This document shows positions 1 through 7,828 of a stretch of 22,945 nucleotides of DNA, in pieces; the stretch's first letter is position 1, and every line of letters begins with the position of its first letter. Position numbers and translations under genes: made by a program. The notes beneath the pieces were generated by a model that did no database searches, was not told the origin of the DNA, and saw nothing but the letters and a program-made list of their open reading frames with translations. This DNA comes from JBPEWY01 sp052032225 (GTDB lineage: Bacteria > Bacteroidota > Bacteroidia > Flavobacteriales > Flavobacteriaceae): positions 1-22,945 of the forward strand of contig JBPEWY010000082.1 in the NCBI GenBank assembly GCA_052032225.1, given 5' to 3'.

Positions 1-259
1 TGTTCATAACTAAAGGTTTTTACCCGATTTGGTATACCAAAGGTGCGAATAAAAGGGATAAAGGGCAAATTTTTTCGACGAAATGCACGTTGAATTGTAA
101 CTTAACATCGATGAACTGCACGCTTAAAAAGTGTATTTAATCGATGGTGTAAGAAAAACAAAGGCGTAAGAGCGATTGTAAGTAAAATGTTTAAAACGTA
201 GTTTAAAAACTAAAAAATCATAAAAAACATTAAAAACTTACAACCTTATAGTATATATT
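1..259. other. Gene-free left edge; nothing convincing
   Basis: No gene is supported here. The plus strand is open from position 3 to a TAA at 138-140 (45 codons), rich in Cys, Lys and Thr, but it resembles no family I know and could be chance or a decayed 3' end. Bases 180-259 are almost pure A/T. ATCGATG occurs twice (about 107-113 and 139-145) with no evident structure around it. The stretch lies downstream of the minus-strand hydrolase, but I see no hairpin followed by a T run that would terminate it. Confidence 0.3.
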
Positions 260-904
260 TTATAATATGCTTTTTAGTAAAGAGCTATTAACCTCATGCT
301 TTCCTTCAAAAGAATAAATGGCTACTTTATTGCCAAACAGCTCTCTAGCACGATTAATTTCATATTCCATTCTGGAGGCATCAAAATACTCATCATTAGT
401 ACCATAAATAAGAGATATTTTAGTAGTCTCAGGTAAAAATTCAAAATCTGATGCTGTTAATTCTTTAGGTATTCCACCAGACATAATAATTAAATGTTTA
501 CAATGTAATTTGCGTTTTGCAACATATCGCATTGCAACAGAAACGCCTTGAGAGAAGCCTAGAACAATTAAATTATCGGTATTTTGTATGTTTTCTAAGG
601 CAAAAACAGCATCAAAATAACGCATTACATTTTCAGTTTCTTTAATAGTATTCTCTTTTGTAAGCCATGATGCTCCAACATATTTAAATTTTGGGGGTAA
701 GTAGTATTTGCTTTGAGCTTGCGGAAAAATAAAATAGTTTTCATCTGCATTAAAACTACTAAAATACCTAGCAAAATATTTACTTAAGTATCCCATACCA
801 TGACACGCAAACCAAATATTTTGTGTGTTAGGTGTTAGCGCATTTAAAGTTGTATACGTATTAGATGTAGTGTAAAAAACTTCTTTTTCTGAAGAATTTA
901 GCAT
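260..904 (-). CDS. Alpha/beta hydrolase (phospholipase/carboxylesterase-like)
   Basis: A 214-aa cytosolic serine hydrolase with no signal peptide. The nucleophile elbow GFSQG places Ser118; Asp171 (in YGTNDEYFD) and His203 (in EGKHEV) complete the triad. HG near residue 35 is the usual oxyanion-hole region. The elbow and length fit the Abhydrolase_2 phospholipase/carboxylesterase group, which cleaves small esters. The gene is transcribed away from the menaquinone cluster, with its start 43 bases from the thioesterase ATG. The menaquinone pathway needs an alpha/beta hydrolase, MenH, and no better candidate is in the window, but this protein does not look like a classical MenH, so that role is only a guess. 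Fold and triad are secure; the substrate is unknown. Confidence 0.85.
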   Translation of the reverse strand: MLNSSEKEVFYTTSNTYTTLNALTPNTQNIWFACHGMGYLSKYFARYFSSFNADENYFIFPQAQSKYYLPPKFKYVGASWLTKENTIKETENVMRYFDAVFALENIQNTDNLIVLGFSQGVSVAMRYVAKRKLHCKHLIIMSGGIPKELTASDFEFLPETTKISLIYGTNDEYFDASRMEYEINRARELFGNKVAIYSFEGKHEVNSSLLKSIL

Positions 905-947
905 TTTTGCGTTGTTTTGTACTTTTACAAACCTAACTACAAATTAC

Positions 948-1379
948 ATGACTACAAAACTTAGTAAAGAAGCAATACTAAAAAAGGCTAATGCTATTTG
1001 TAAAAATACTTTAATGGAAACTTTACAAATAGAGTTTGTTGATTATGGCGATGATTATATAGTTGCAAAAATGCCGGTAAACTCCAGAGTGCATCAGCCG
1101 GATGGAGTTTTACATGGTGGTGCAACAGTAGCTTTGGCCGAAACCACCGGGAGCTTTGCTGCACAATTATTTTTAAATACAGACGATTTTTTTGTAAGAG
1201 GAATAGAAATTTCTGCTAATCATGTTAAAAGTATAAAAGAAGGAACCGTGTTTGCCAAAGCAACTTTTATACATAAAGGCAGAACTACCCAGCTTTTTGA
1301 TATTAAAATAACAGATCAAGACAACAATCTTATTTCGGTTTGTAAATTAACAACAATAGCGTTACCAAAGCGTTCATGA
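948..1379 (+). CDS. Hotdog-fold PaaI/MenI-type thioesterase (candidate DHNA-CoA hydrolase)
   Basis: A 143-aa acyl-CoA thioesterase of the 4-hydroxybenzoyl-CoA/PaaI hotdog family. The signature HQPDGVLHGGATVALAE spans residues 49-65: His49, Gln50 and HGG form the CoA-thioester pocket, and Glu65 is the expected catalytic acid. I start at ATG 948; the reading frame extends up to a TTG at 912, but those 12 residues add nothing family-like. The stop overlaps the menF start (ATGA at 1376-1379), so the two are translationally coupled. In the menaquinone pathway a thioesterase of this kind releases 1,4-dihydroxy-2-naphthoate from its CoA ester after MenB, and the position at the head of the men genes makes that the likely job. 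Phenylacetyl-CoA hydrolysis (PaaI) is the alternative, but no paa genes are present. Confidence 0.88.
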   Translation: MTTKLSKEAILKKANAICKNTLMETLQIEFVDYGDDYIVAKMPVNSRVHQPDGVLHGGATVALAETTGSFAAQLFLNTDDFFVRGIEISANHVKSIKEGTVFAKATFIHKGRTTQLFDIKITDQDNNLISVCKLTTIALPKRS

Positions 1380-2431
1380 AAATAGATTTATTTGCAGGTA
1401 TTGAGCACCATTTAAAGCAAAAATTACCCTTTGTTGCTTTTAAATTACCTAGTGAGAATAGTATAACTGCTTTTTTTCAAAACACAACTAAATTATATAC
1501 ATTAGAAGATTGTAAAAACCAGTTAGGGTTTGTTTTTGCTCCCTTTACTATAGACGAAAAAGAGGTGGTTATACAGCCCGACAATATTCTTAAATGCAGA
1601 CTTAAAAACAATCAAAAGTCATTAGGCAAAACTAACAACAACATACTTCAATCAGTCACAAAAAATAAGCAACAGCATATAGATTTAGTTAATAAAACCA
1701 TTACAGAAATTAAAAAAACTAACATTAAAAAAATTGTAGTTTCTAATAAAGTAACATGTGTTGTTAATAATCCTAATCCTACTGAAGCTTTTAACAATAT
1801 AGTATATAAATACCCCGATGCGTTTTGTTACATATGGTTTCATCCAGCTGTTGGATTGTGGATGGGAGCAACCCCAGAAACTTTACTACAAGTTACCGGT
1901 AATGTTGTAAGCACAATGTCTTTAGCCGGTACTCAAAAGTCAGAAATGCAATTTCCGGCTACTTGGGGTGCAAAAGAACAAGAAGAACAGCAATTAGTAA
2001 CAGATTATATTATCAATATTATAAATAAATATTGTACAGCGGTTAATATACAAGAGCCTAAAACCGTTAAGGCAGGAAGTTTATATCATATTAAAACTCT
2101 AATACAAGGCAAATTAAAAAACAATAAAGATGCTTATAAGCTTGCAAAAGCTTTACATCCAACACCTGCAGTTTGTGGATTACCAAAGCAACAAGCCTAT
2201 GACTTTATTTGTAATAATGAAAATTACAAAAGAACATATTATACCGGCTTTTTAGGAGTAATAAATAATTCTGAAAACCATAATTTATATGTTAATTTGC
2301 GCTGTATGCAATGGGAAAAAAATACCGTAAATATTTATGTTGGTGGTGGTATTACGGCTCAGTCTAATGCAGAATTAGAATGGCAAGAAACACAAAACAA
2401 AGCACAAACCATGCTTAGTGTTTTCTTGTAA
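1376..2431 (+). CDS. menF: Isochorismate synthase
   Basis: A 351-aa chorismate-binding enzyme that converts chorismate to isochorismate, the first committed step of menaquinone synthesis. The chorismate-binding domain fills the C-terminal two thirds: KKIVVSNK (118-125, with the Lys expected to activate water), GATPETLL (164-171), SLAGTQ (182-187), the substrate loop HPTPAVCGLPK (261-271), YYTGFLG (288-294) and the Mg-binding end GGGITAQSNAELEWQET (323-339). The N-terminal part is short and diverged, as is common in Bacteroidota. Salicylate or anthranilate synthase would share the fold, but menD follows directly. The start overlaps the thioesterase stop by 4 nt, and menD begins 29 nt after this stop. 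Confidence 0.93.
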   Translation: MKIDLFAGIEHHLKQKLPFVAFKLPSENSITAFFQNTTKLYTLEDCKNQLGFVFAPFTIDEKEVVIQPDNILKCRLKNNQKSLGKTNNNILQSVTKNKQQHIDLVNKTITEIKKTNIKKIVVSNKVTCVVNNPNPTEAFNNIVYKYPDAFCYIWFHPAVGLWMGATPETLLQVTGNVVSTMSLAGTQKSEMQFPATWGAKEQEEQQLVTDYIINIINKYCTAVNIQEPKTVKAGSLYHIKTLIQGKLKNNKDAYKLAKALHPTPAVCGLPKQQAYDFICNNENYKRTYYTGFLGVINNSENHNLYVNLRCMQWEKNTVNIYVGGGITAQSNAELEWQETQNKAQTMLSVFL

Positions 2432-2459
2432 CACTATTGTTCGTATTTTTACGGGCTGT

Positions 2460-4220
2460 ATGAAGCACTCAACTATTCCTTTAGCGCAAACCTTGGTACA
2501 ACTTTGTAAGGCCAAGAATATAAAACATATAGTAATTTCTCCGGGATCCAGAAATGCACCACTAACCATAGGTTTTACTCATAACCCTTTTTTTACATGC
2601 TACAGTATTGTAGATGAACGAAGTGCTGCTTTTTTTGCTTTAGGAATCGCACAACAAACACAAAGCCCCGTAGCAGTAGTTTGTACTTCGGGGAGTGCAT
2701 TATTAAACTATTACCCTGCAGTAGCTGAAGCTTTTTATAGCGACGTTCCGTTGGTAGTAATCTCTGCAGATAGACCTGAATTTTTAATTGATATTGGCGA
2801 TGGGCAAACCATAAGGCAACCAAACGCCTTGGCAAGTCATGTGTTGTGTTCTGTTTCTGCTAAATTAGATGTACAACCTAATTTAGATACGTTGCTTTCA
2901 GAAGTTTACTTAAAAAATAAAGCTTTAAACCAAGAGGAGCTCAGTACTTTACAGTATCAAATTCAACAATATAATGAGCAAGAAATAACAAAGGCTTTAG
3001 ATATTTGCATTTTAGAAAATGGTCCGGTACATATAAACGCGCCTTTTCATGAGCCTTTGTATCAAACACAAGAACAAACAACCGTAAAAATTAGTGAAAG
3101 CATACCAGCCCAAAAGCTAACAGCAGAGATAGATTTAACATCGTTTGTAAAAAGGTGGAATAGTGCCACAAAAAAAATGATTTTGGTAGGGGCATTGCCA
3201 CCAAATCAAATTAACAAATCGGTTTTAAATGAATTAGCAAAAGACCAATCTGTTGTAGTATTTACAGAAACTACATCTAACTTATATCATGATGCCTTTT
3301 TTGAAAGTATAGATAAAATTATTGCTCCAATTGAAAAATCTGAAGATGCTGATGCTCAATTTAAAATGTTACAACCAGAGTTGCTCATTACTTTTGGAGG
3401 GATGGTTGTTTCTAAAAAAATAAAAGCCTTTTTACGTAAATACAAACCCAAAGAACACTGGCATATAAATCCCAAAAAAGCCTACAATACTTATTTTAGT
3501 TTAACAGAACATGTTAAAAAAGCTCCACAAGATTTTTTTACAGAGTTATTACCTAAAACCAAAAAACAATCATCAGATTATAAAACTTATTGGCAGAGCG
3601 TAAAAAAACATAGGGCACATCGTCATGAATCATATTTGCAAAAAATTCCGTTTTCTGATTTGAAAGCATTTAGCATTTTGCTAAATAGCATTCCAGATAA
3701 TTACAATGTGCATTTAAGTAACAGTTCTACTATTAGGTATGCACAGTTATTTACTTTAAACCCAACATTAAAAGTTTTTTGCAACAGAGGTACAAGTGGT
3801 ATAGATGGTAGTAGTTCTACAGCCGTTGGATACGCTAAATTAGATAAAGATCCTACACTTTTAATAACAGGAGATTTAAGCTTTTTTTACGACAGTAATG
3901 CTTTCTGGAATACCTATTTGCGTGAAGATTTTAGGATTATTGTTATTAATAATAGCGGTGGAGGTATTTTTAGAATTTTACCGGGCAATAAGAATACTCC
4001 AGAGTTTGATACGTTTTTTGAAACCAAGCACAACTACTCATCAAAAGCAATGTGCCAACATTACGGGTTTAGCTATTTAAAAGCAGAAAACGAAGATGAG
4101 CTACAAAAAGCCATTGCTGATTTTTATAACAAAAGTAACAAACCAAAGCTTTTAGAAATTTTTACTCCAAGAACACTAAACGATGAGATTTTACTAAACT
4201 ATTTTACGTATTTACGCTAA
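2460..4220 (+). CDS. menD: 2-succinyl-5-enolpyruvyl-6-hydroxy-3-cyclohexene-1-carboxylate synthase
   Basis: A 586-aa thiamine-diphosphate enzyme that joins isochorismate and 2-oxoglutarate to make SEPHCHC. The N-terminal pyrimidine-binding domain shows ISPGSRNAPL and DERSAAFFALGIA, with the Glu that activates the cofactor, then TSGSALLNYYPAVAEA. The C-terminal diphosphate-binding domain shows RGTSGIDGSSSTAVGYA and the ThDP/Mg motif GDLSFFYDSNAFWN, followed by NNSGGGIFRILPG, all typical of MenD. I start at ATG 2460; an upstream in-frame start at 2418 would overlap menF and add 14 residues without family support. Length matches bacterial MenD (about 550-600 aa). The stop is followed by an 83-nt gap with a promoter-like box before menB. 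Confidence 0.96.
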   Translation: MKHSTIPLAQTLVQLCKAKNIKHIVISPGSRNAPLTIGFTHNPFFTCYSIVDERSAAFFALGIAQQTQSPVAVVCTSGSALLNYYPAVAEAFYSDVPLVVISADRPEFLIDIGDGQTIRQPNALASHVLCSVSAKLDVQPNLDTLLSEVYLKNKALNQEELSTLQYQIQQYNEQEITKALDICILENGPVHINAPFHEPLYQTQEQTTVKISESIPAQKLTAEIDLTSFVKRWNSATKKMILVGALPPNQINKSVLNELAKDQSVVVFTETTSNLYHDAFFESIDKIIAPIEKSEDADAQFKMLQPELLITFGGMVVSKKIKAFLRKYKPKEHWHINPKKAYNTYFSLTEHVKKAPQDFFTELLPKTKKQSSDYKTYWQSVKKHRAHRHESYLQKIPFSDLKAFSILLNSIPDNYNVHLSNSSTIRYAQLFTLNPTLKVFCNRGTSGIDGSSSTAVGYAKLDKDPTLLITGDLSFFYDSNAFWNTYLREDFRIIVINNSGGGIFRILPGNKNTPEFDTFFETKHNYSSKAMCQHYGFSYLKAENEDELQKAIADFYNKSNKPKLLEIFTPRTLNDEILLNYFTYLR

Positions 4221-4268
4221 CATATATAAAACTTTAAAGTGTTATTTTATCATATAACGGTTAAGTAT

Positions 4269-4276
4269 TATTTTTG
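4269..4276 (+). promoter_or_regulatory. Candidate promoter -7 box for menB
   Basis: TATTTTTG is a full match to the Bacteroidota -7 consensus TAnnTTTG, 27 nt before the menB ATG at 4304. There is no clear TTG -33 box at the right spacing. An inverted repeat, ACGGTT (4257-4262) and AACCGT (4282-4287), flanks the box and could be an operator or leader stem. A separate menB start of transcription is therefore possible, though readthrough from menD is equally compatible. Confidence 0.4.
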
Positions 4277-4303
4277 CTCAAAACCGTAACAAAATCTACA
4301 CCA

Positions 4304-5125
4304 ATGAGTAAACGTGAATGGAAAACAATTAAAGAGTATTCTGATATTAAATTTGAATTTTTTGAGGGGATTGCAAAAATTACCATAAACAGACCAAGAG
4401 TCTACAATGCTTTTAGACCGGAAACTAACATGCAAATGTTAGAAGCAATGGACATTTGTAGAGAACGTACCGATATAGATGTGGTAGTATTTACAGGTGC
4501 CGGCGATAAAGCATTTTGTAGCGGAGGAGACCAAAATGTAAAAGGAATAGGAGGTTATGTAGGAGAAGACGGAGTACCAAGACTAAATGTTCTAGACCTT
4601 CATAAAAAAATTAGAGAGTTACCAAAGCCGGTTATAGCAATGGTAAACGGTTACGCCATAGGAGGAGGGCATGTGCTTCATGTAGTTTGTGATTTAACAA
4701 TAGCAAGTGAAAATGCAATTTTTGGGCAAACCGGACCTAAAGTGGGAAGCTTTGACGGTGGTTTCGGATCATCATACTTAGCAAGACATGTTGGCCAAAA
4801 GAAAGCTCGCGAAATATGGTTTTTATGCCAACAATACTCTGCACAAGAGGCATTAGAGATGGGATTAGTAAATAAAGTTGTACCTTTAGAAAAATTAGAA
4901 GATACTGTAGTAGAGTGGTGCAAGATTATGCAAAAACGTTCGCCTTTAGCGTTACGTATGATTAAGCGCTGCTTAAATGCAGAATTAGACGGTCAACACG
5001 GTTTAATGCAATTAGCCGGAGATGCAACATTAATGTATTACTTAATGGATGAAGCTCACGAAGGAAAACAGGCATTCCTCGAGAAGCGAGATCCTAACTT
5101 TAAACAATATCCAAAATTCCCATAA
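4304..5125 (+). CDS. menB: 1,4-dihydroxy-2-naphthoyl-CoA synthase
   Basis: A 273-aa crotonase-fold enzyme that cyclises o-succinylbenzoyl-CoA to DHNA-CoA. Seen in the protein: GDKAFCSGGDQ (first oxyanion-hole loop), NGYAIGGGHVLHVVCDLTIAS (second), and GQTGPKVGSFDGGFGSSYLARHVGQKKAREIWFLC, which is nearly the MenB fingerprint and distinguishes it from generic enoyl-CoA hydratases. The Gly in QTGPK is that of the type I, bicarbonate-dependent MenBs such as the E. coli enzyme. The start is ATG 4304 (MSKREWKTI); a TTG at 4274 in the same frame lies inside the promoter-like box and is rejected. It is followed 12 nt later by the SPOR-like gene, so the two are probably co-transcribed. Confidence 0.97.
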   Translation: MSKREWKTIKEYSDIKFEFFEGIAKITINRPRVYNAFRPETNMQMLEAMDICRERTDIDVVVFTGAGDKAFCSGGDQNVKGIGGYVGEDGVPRLNVLDLHKKIRELPKPVIAMVNGYAIGGGHVLHVVCDLTIASENAIFGQTGPKVGSFDGGFGSSYLARHVGQKKAREIWFLCQQYSAQEALEMGLVNKVVPLEKLEDTVVEWCKIMQKRSPLALRMIKRCLNAELDGQHGLMQLAGDATLMYYLMDEAHEGKQAFLEKRDPNFKQYPKFP

Positions 5126-5137
5126 AAATTACTTGTT

Positions 5138-5746
5138 ATGCCTTTTGTAGAGGAACAAGACTTGTTACAGCTTCATAAAGATATAGACAAAGCAAAAGCT
5201 GTTAACGAACGTCTTTTAGATCAAATTAAATACAAAAATAAAGAGTTAAAGAGAAGCAAGCGCCAACGCAATGTGTTGGGGCTTGTTACCTCTTTATTTG
5301 TGCTCTTAACGTTAGTTCTCGTATCTTTTTCTTTTGGAGTTAATAGTGCTGTTAAGCAACTAAAATTTCAATCAGATCAAACAGTTTTAGTATCTATAGA
5401 TAGTTTAGATGCTATTAAAACTAAGTTAGAAACCTTGCAAGAAGAAAAAGAAGATTTAGACATTATTAAAAACTTTTACTTAGCTAAAAACTTTTTAGAA
5501 GGAGAACGCATTTACGCTGTTCAGGTTACGGCATTTACAGAGAATAATATTCCTTTAATATCTAACAGTCTTGCCAATTCGCGTTTTGTAAAAGAAAATC
5601 CGTTTTATTCATATTCTCTAGGAAATTTTGAAACCTTAGAAGAGGCCCAAAAATTTAGATATGAGCTAGTAAAAATGGGATTTAAAGATGCTTTTGTGGC
5701 ATCGTACAAAAACGGAAAACGTATAGAAATAGAAGAACCGTATTAA
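5138..5746 (+). CDS. Membrane-anchored protein with SPOR-like C-terminal domain
   Basis: A 202-aa protein of no known function. Residues 5-45 are charged and probably a coiled coil on the cytoplasmic side; residues 46-68 form one transmembrane helix (LGLVTSLFVLLTLVLVSFSF), flanked by SKRQR, which predicts the N-terminus inside. Residues 92-112 are a second short coiled coil, and residues 123-192 (YAVQVTAF, then YSYSLGNFETLEEAQKFRYELVKMGF and AFVASY) have the beta-alpha-beta pattern of SPOR domains, which bind denuded peptidoglycan. The gene sits 12 nt after menB and 4 nt before menA and is thus surely in their transcript, although nothing in it points to quinone chemistry. Topology is well supported; the SPOR assignment is by pattern only. 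Confidence 0.75.
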   Translation: MPFVEEQDLLQLHKDIDKAKAVNERLLDQIKYKNKELKRSKRQRNVLGLVTSLFVLLTLVLVSFSFGVNSAVKQLKFQSDQTVLVSIDSLDAIKTKLETLQEEKEDLDIIKNFYLAKNFLEGERIYAVQVTAFTENNIPLISNSLANSRFVKENPFYSYSLGNFETLEEAQKFRYELVKMGFKDAFVASYKNGKRIEIEEPY

Positions 5747-5750
5747 TTGC

Positions 5751-6656
5751 ATGAGTACATTTAAAGCGTGGGTTCGGGCAGCACGTTTGCGTACATTACC
5801 CTTATCGGTATCCGGAATTATTGTAGGTTCGGCCATAGCAGCCGGCAACGGTTACTTTAACACTACAATTTTTTTATTGGCTTTACTCACCACAATACTG
5901 TTTCAGGTGTTATCTAATTTTGCCAACGATTATGGCGATGGTATAAAAGGGACCGATAATAACGATAGAGTAGGGCCGATGAGAGCGCTACAAAGTGGAG
6001 CAATCTCTGCTAAAGCCATGAAAAGAGGCATTATTATTACTGCTGTTTTATCACTAATTAGTGCCATTTTTGTTATTATTAAAGCTTTTAACGGGAACAT
6101 TTTTTATACTACAATATTCATTTTGCTGGGTGTGTTAGCTATTGTAGCAGCCATAAAATATACTGTTGGTGATAACGCCTACGGATATGTTGGTTTAGGC
6201 GATTTGTTCGTGTTTTTATTCTTTGGCTTATTAGCTGTCGCCGGCAGTTATTTTTTATATACAAAAACATTACATTTTGATGTCTTTTTGCCTGCAATAA
6301 CAGTTGGTTTACTTAGCGTTGGAGTGCTTAACCTTAATAACATGCGCGATATGAAGGCTGATAAAAAAGCAGGTAAAATTACACTTGCCGTGAAGCTAGG
6401 CGAAAACAAAGCTAAAATGTACCATTTACTAATTTTAGCAATAGCTTTTTTAGGTTCTTTACTCTATTTAGCACTTAATTTTTCACATTACACTAATGCT
6501 ATTTTTTGCTTAGCCTTTGTGCCAGTTTTTATTCATGCAAACCGCATAGCAAAACAAAAAAACTTACAAGAGATAGATCCGGAGTTAAAAAAATTAGCTA
6601 TTAGCACTTTCATTTATGCTGTATTATTTTTTATTGGATTTAATATTTTTTTGTAG
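5751..6656 (+). CDS. menA: 1,4-dihydroxy-2-naphthoate polyprenyltransferase
   Basis: A 301-aa integral membrane prenyltransferase of the UbiA superfamily, with about eight to nine hydrophobic helices. It attaches the polyprenyl tail to DHNA with decarboxylation, giving demethylmenaquinone. The first Asp-rich motif NDYGDGIKGTDNNDRVGP (about residues 62-79) binds the prenyl diphosphate through Mg; RALQSGAIS after it is typical of MenA. The second motif is NNMRDMKADKKAGKITLA (about 196-213). The start ATG 5751 is 4 nt after the preceding stop. Ubiquinone or heme O synthases share the fold but have different first motifs. It closes the first block of men genes; the next gene is a response regulator starting 34 nt later. 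Confidence 0.96.
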   Translation: MSTFKAWVRAARLRTLPLSVSGIIVGSAIAAGNGYFNTTIFLLALLTTILFQVLSNFANDYGDGIKGTDNNDRVGPMRALQSGAISAKAMKRGIIITAVLSLISAIFVIIKAFNGNIFYTTIFILLGVLAIVAAIKYTVGDNAYGYVGLGDLFVFLFFGLLAVAGSYFLYTKTLHFDVFLPAITVGLLSVGVLNLNNMRDMKADKKAGKITLAVKLGENKAKMYHLLILAIAFLGSLLYLALNFSHYTNAIFCLAFVPVFIHANRIAKQKNLQEIDPELKKLAISTFIYAVLFFIGFNIFL

Positions 6657-6690
6657 ATTTAACATAACAAACCACTAACAACAACTTGCC

Positions 6691-7455
6691 TTGGAAGAAG
6701 CTATTAAAATTCTTATTGTAGAAGATAATGTAATTATTGCAGACGATATTCAGTCTCAGTTAGAGGAGATTGGATATACAATTGTTGATAATGTAATAGA
6801 TTACGAGCAAGCAGTAAGAGCACTAAAAAACAACAAGGTAGATTTAGTGTTAATAGATATTATTTTAGCTTCAGAAAAAACGGGTATTGACCTTGGTAAA
6901 CACATCAGAAAAAATTACAATATTCCGTTCATCTTTGTTACCTCAAACTCAGATAGGGCTACTGTAGAAAAGGCTAAAGACGTTAAGCCTAACGGATACT
7001 TAGTTAAGCCTTTTGAGCAACAAGATCTTTACACAGCTATAGAAATAGCAATTTCTAATTTTAATTATGAGGTAGAAGAGCGTTTAAAAGAAGATGAAGA
7101 AAGCCAAGAAGACGAGAAAGATAAAATTATATCAAATGCTGTATTAAAAGATTCAATCTTTGTAAAAAAACAACATTTGTATTATAGAATACAATTTGAT
7201 GATATACAGTACATTAAAGCAGATAATGTATATCTTGAAATTAATACCGAAGAAAAAAAATACCTGGTACGTTCTGCTTTAAAAGACTATTTAGAGAAAT
7301 TACCATCAGACAAGTTTTACAGAGCGCACAAATCTTACATTGTAAATTTAGATCACATTCAAGCTATAAACTCTAAAGATATTATGATTAACGGAGAGTT
7401 AATTCCTATATCTAAAGAGTTTAAAGAGTTCATTCTTTCTTCAATGAATTCTTAA
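6691..7455 (+). CDS. LytTR-family response regulator
   Basis: A 254-aa two-component response regulator. The receiver domain (5-122) has the acidic pocket Glu11-Asp12, phospho-acceptor Asp56 (VLIDIIL), Thr84 (FVTSNSD) and Lys106 (LVKPF), all intact. An acidic linker (128-147) leads to a LytTR DNA-binding domain (about 152-250) with IFVKKQHLYYRI, IQYIKADNVYLEI and FYRAHKSYIVNLDHI. The start must be TTG at 6691: an in-frame TAA ends at 6678 and the first internal ATG is near residue 232, so the gene has a non-ATG start. A weak promoter match TAGATTTA (6654-6661) with TTG 17 nt upstream precedes it. The kinase gene lies downstream on the same strand beyond a 540-bp gap and is the natural partner. 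Target genes are unknown. Confidence 0.93.
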   Translation: MEEAIKILIVEDNVIIADDIQSQLEEIGYTIVDNVIDYEQAVRALKNNKVDLVLIDIILASEKTGIDLGKHIRKNYNIPFIFVTSNSDRATVEKAKDVKPNGYLVKPFEQQDLYTAIEIAISNFNYEVEERLKEDEESQEDEKDKIISNAVLKDSIFVKKQHLYYRIQFDDIQYIKADNVYLEINTEEKKYLVRSALKDYLEKLPSDKFYRAHKSYIVNLDHIQAINSKDIMINGELIPISKEFKEFILSSMNS

Positions 7456-7497
7456 AAAAGCAATCAGTAAACATCACACATTACACTATTTACAACA

Positions 7498-7547
7498 AAA
7501 ACAGAGCTGTTTACAACATAATTTTTGTAAACAAGCTTTTCTGTTTT
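7498..7547 (+). repeat. Long imperfect hairpin
   Basis: GTTTACAA (7509-7516) pairs with TTGTAAAC (7525-7532) around an 8-nt loop. The stem continues outward through T7508-A7533, past a one-base bulge at 7534, with AGC/GCT (7505-7507 and 7535-7537), and then AAAACAG (7498-7504) with CTGTTTT (7541-7547) past a TTT bulge. That is about 19 base pairs. CTGTTTT can instead pair with a second AAAACAG at 7570-7576. It may be a weak terminator for the response regulator, an attenuator-like switch or an operator overlapping the unit A promoter. Confidence 0.5.
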
Positions 7548-7554
7548 ATGTTTA
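7547..7554 (+). promoter_or_regulatory. Candidate promoter of sRNA unit A
   Basis: TATGTTTA matches the Bacteroidota -7 consensus TAnnTTTG at all but the last base, and a TTG at 7525-7527 lies 19 nt upstream, an acceptable -33 spacing. The box and its surroundings are conserved in unit B at the same offset from TTTACAACA, which strengthens the call beyond the simple match. Confidence 0.5.
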
Positions 7555-7557
7555 TAC

Positions 7558-7663
7558 TGTTGTTTAACAAAAACAGCACTTTGAAAAAAGACCCAAATCT
7601 TATCATTTTCATATAGTGTTCTCTTAAAAAGGATCTTAGCATTTAATGTTCAGGTCCTTTTTT
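7558..7663 (+). ncRNA. Putative small RNA, unit A
   Basis: Predicted transcript of about 105 nt from the TGTTGTT block to the T run of a clear intrinsic terminator. It contains no ORF of note. The 5' end can fold on itself (TGTT/AACA pairs within 7557-7576), followed by a likely unpaired stretch carrying ACCCAAATCTTA, then the terminator stem. The paralogous layout in unit B and conserved spacing are the evidence that this is a gene rather than only the tail of the response regulator mRNA. It could belong to a known family such as Rfam Flavo-1, which I cannot test. Start and function are inferred. Confidence 0.45.
7626..7663 (+). terminator. Rho-independent terminator
   Basis: AAAAAGGATC (7626-7635) pairs with GGTCCTTTTT (7653-7662), with one G-U pair and a further T7636-A7652 pair, around a loop of about 15 nt; the T run covers 7658-7663. 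It ends either unit A or the long trailer of the response regulator mRNA. Confidence 0.8.
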
Positions 7664-7828
7664 GTTTTGTAATCCCTTTATATCCCTTTATTTACGCACT
7701 ATTTCAGAAAATTATATATTGTAATAAAATAAAAGTGCATTACGTCTAACAGACAACTTTTAAGGATAAGTACACAACAAAAAAAATCTCTTTTACAACA
7801 AAAATTTATACAGTAGTTTTATTTGGTT

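Noticed and set aside
3..140. Plus-strand open frame of 45 codons entering from the left edge
   Set aside because: No recognisable family, odd cysteine-rich composition and no further context; length is compatible with chance.
912..947. TTG-initiated N-terminal extension of the thioesterase
   Set aside because: ATG 948 gives the usual family start, and the extension has no family-like residues and lies in the divergent promoter region.
2418..2459. Earlier menD start overlapping menF
   Set aside because: MenD proteins begin near the segment after ATG 2460; the extra 14 residues come from the menF 3' end read in another frame.
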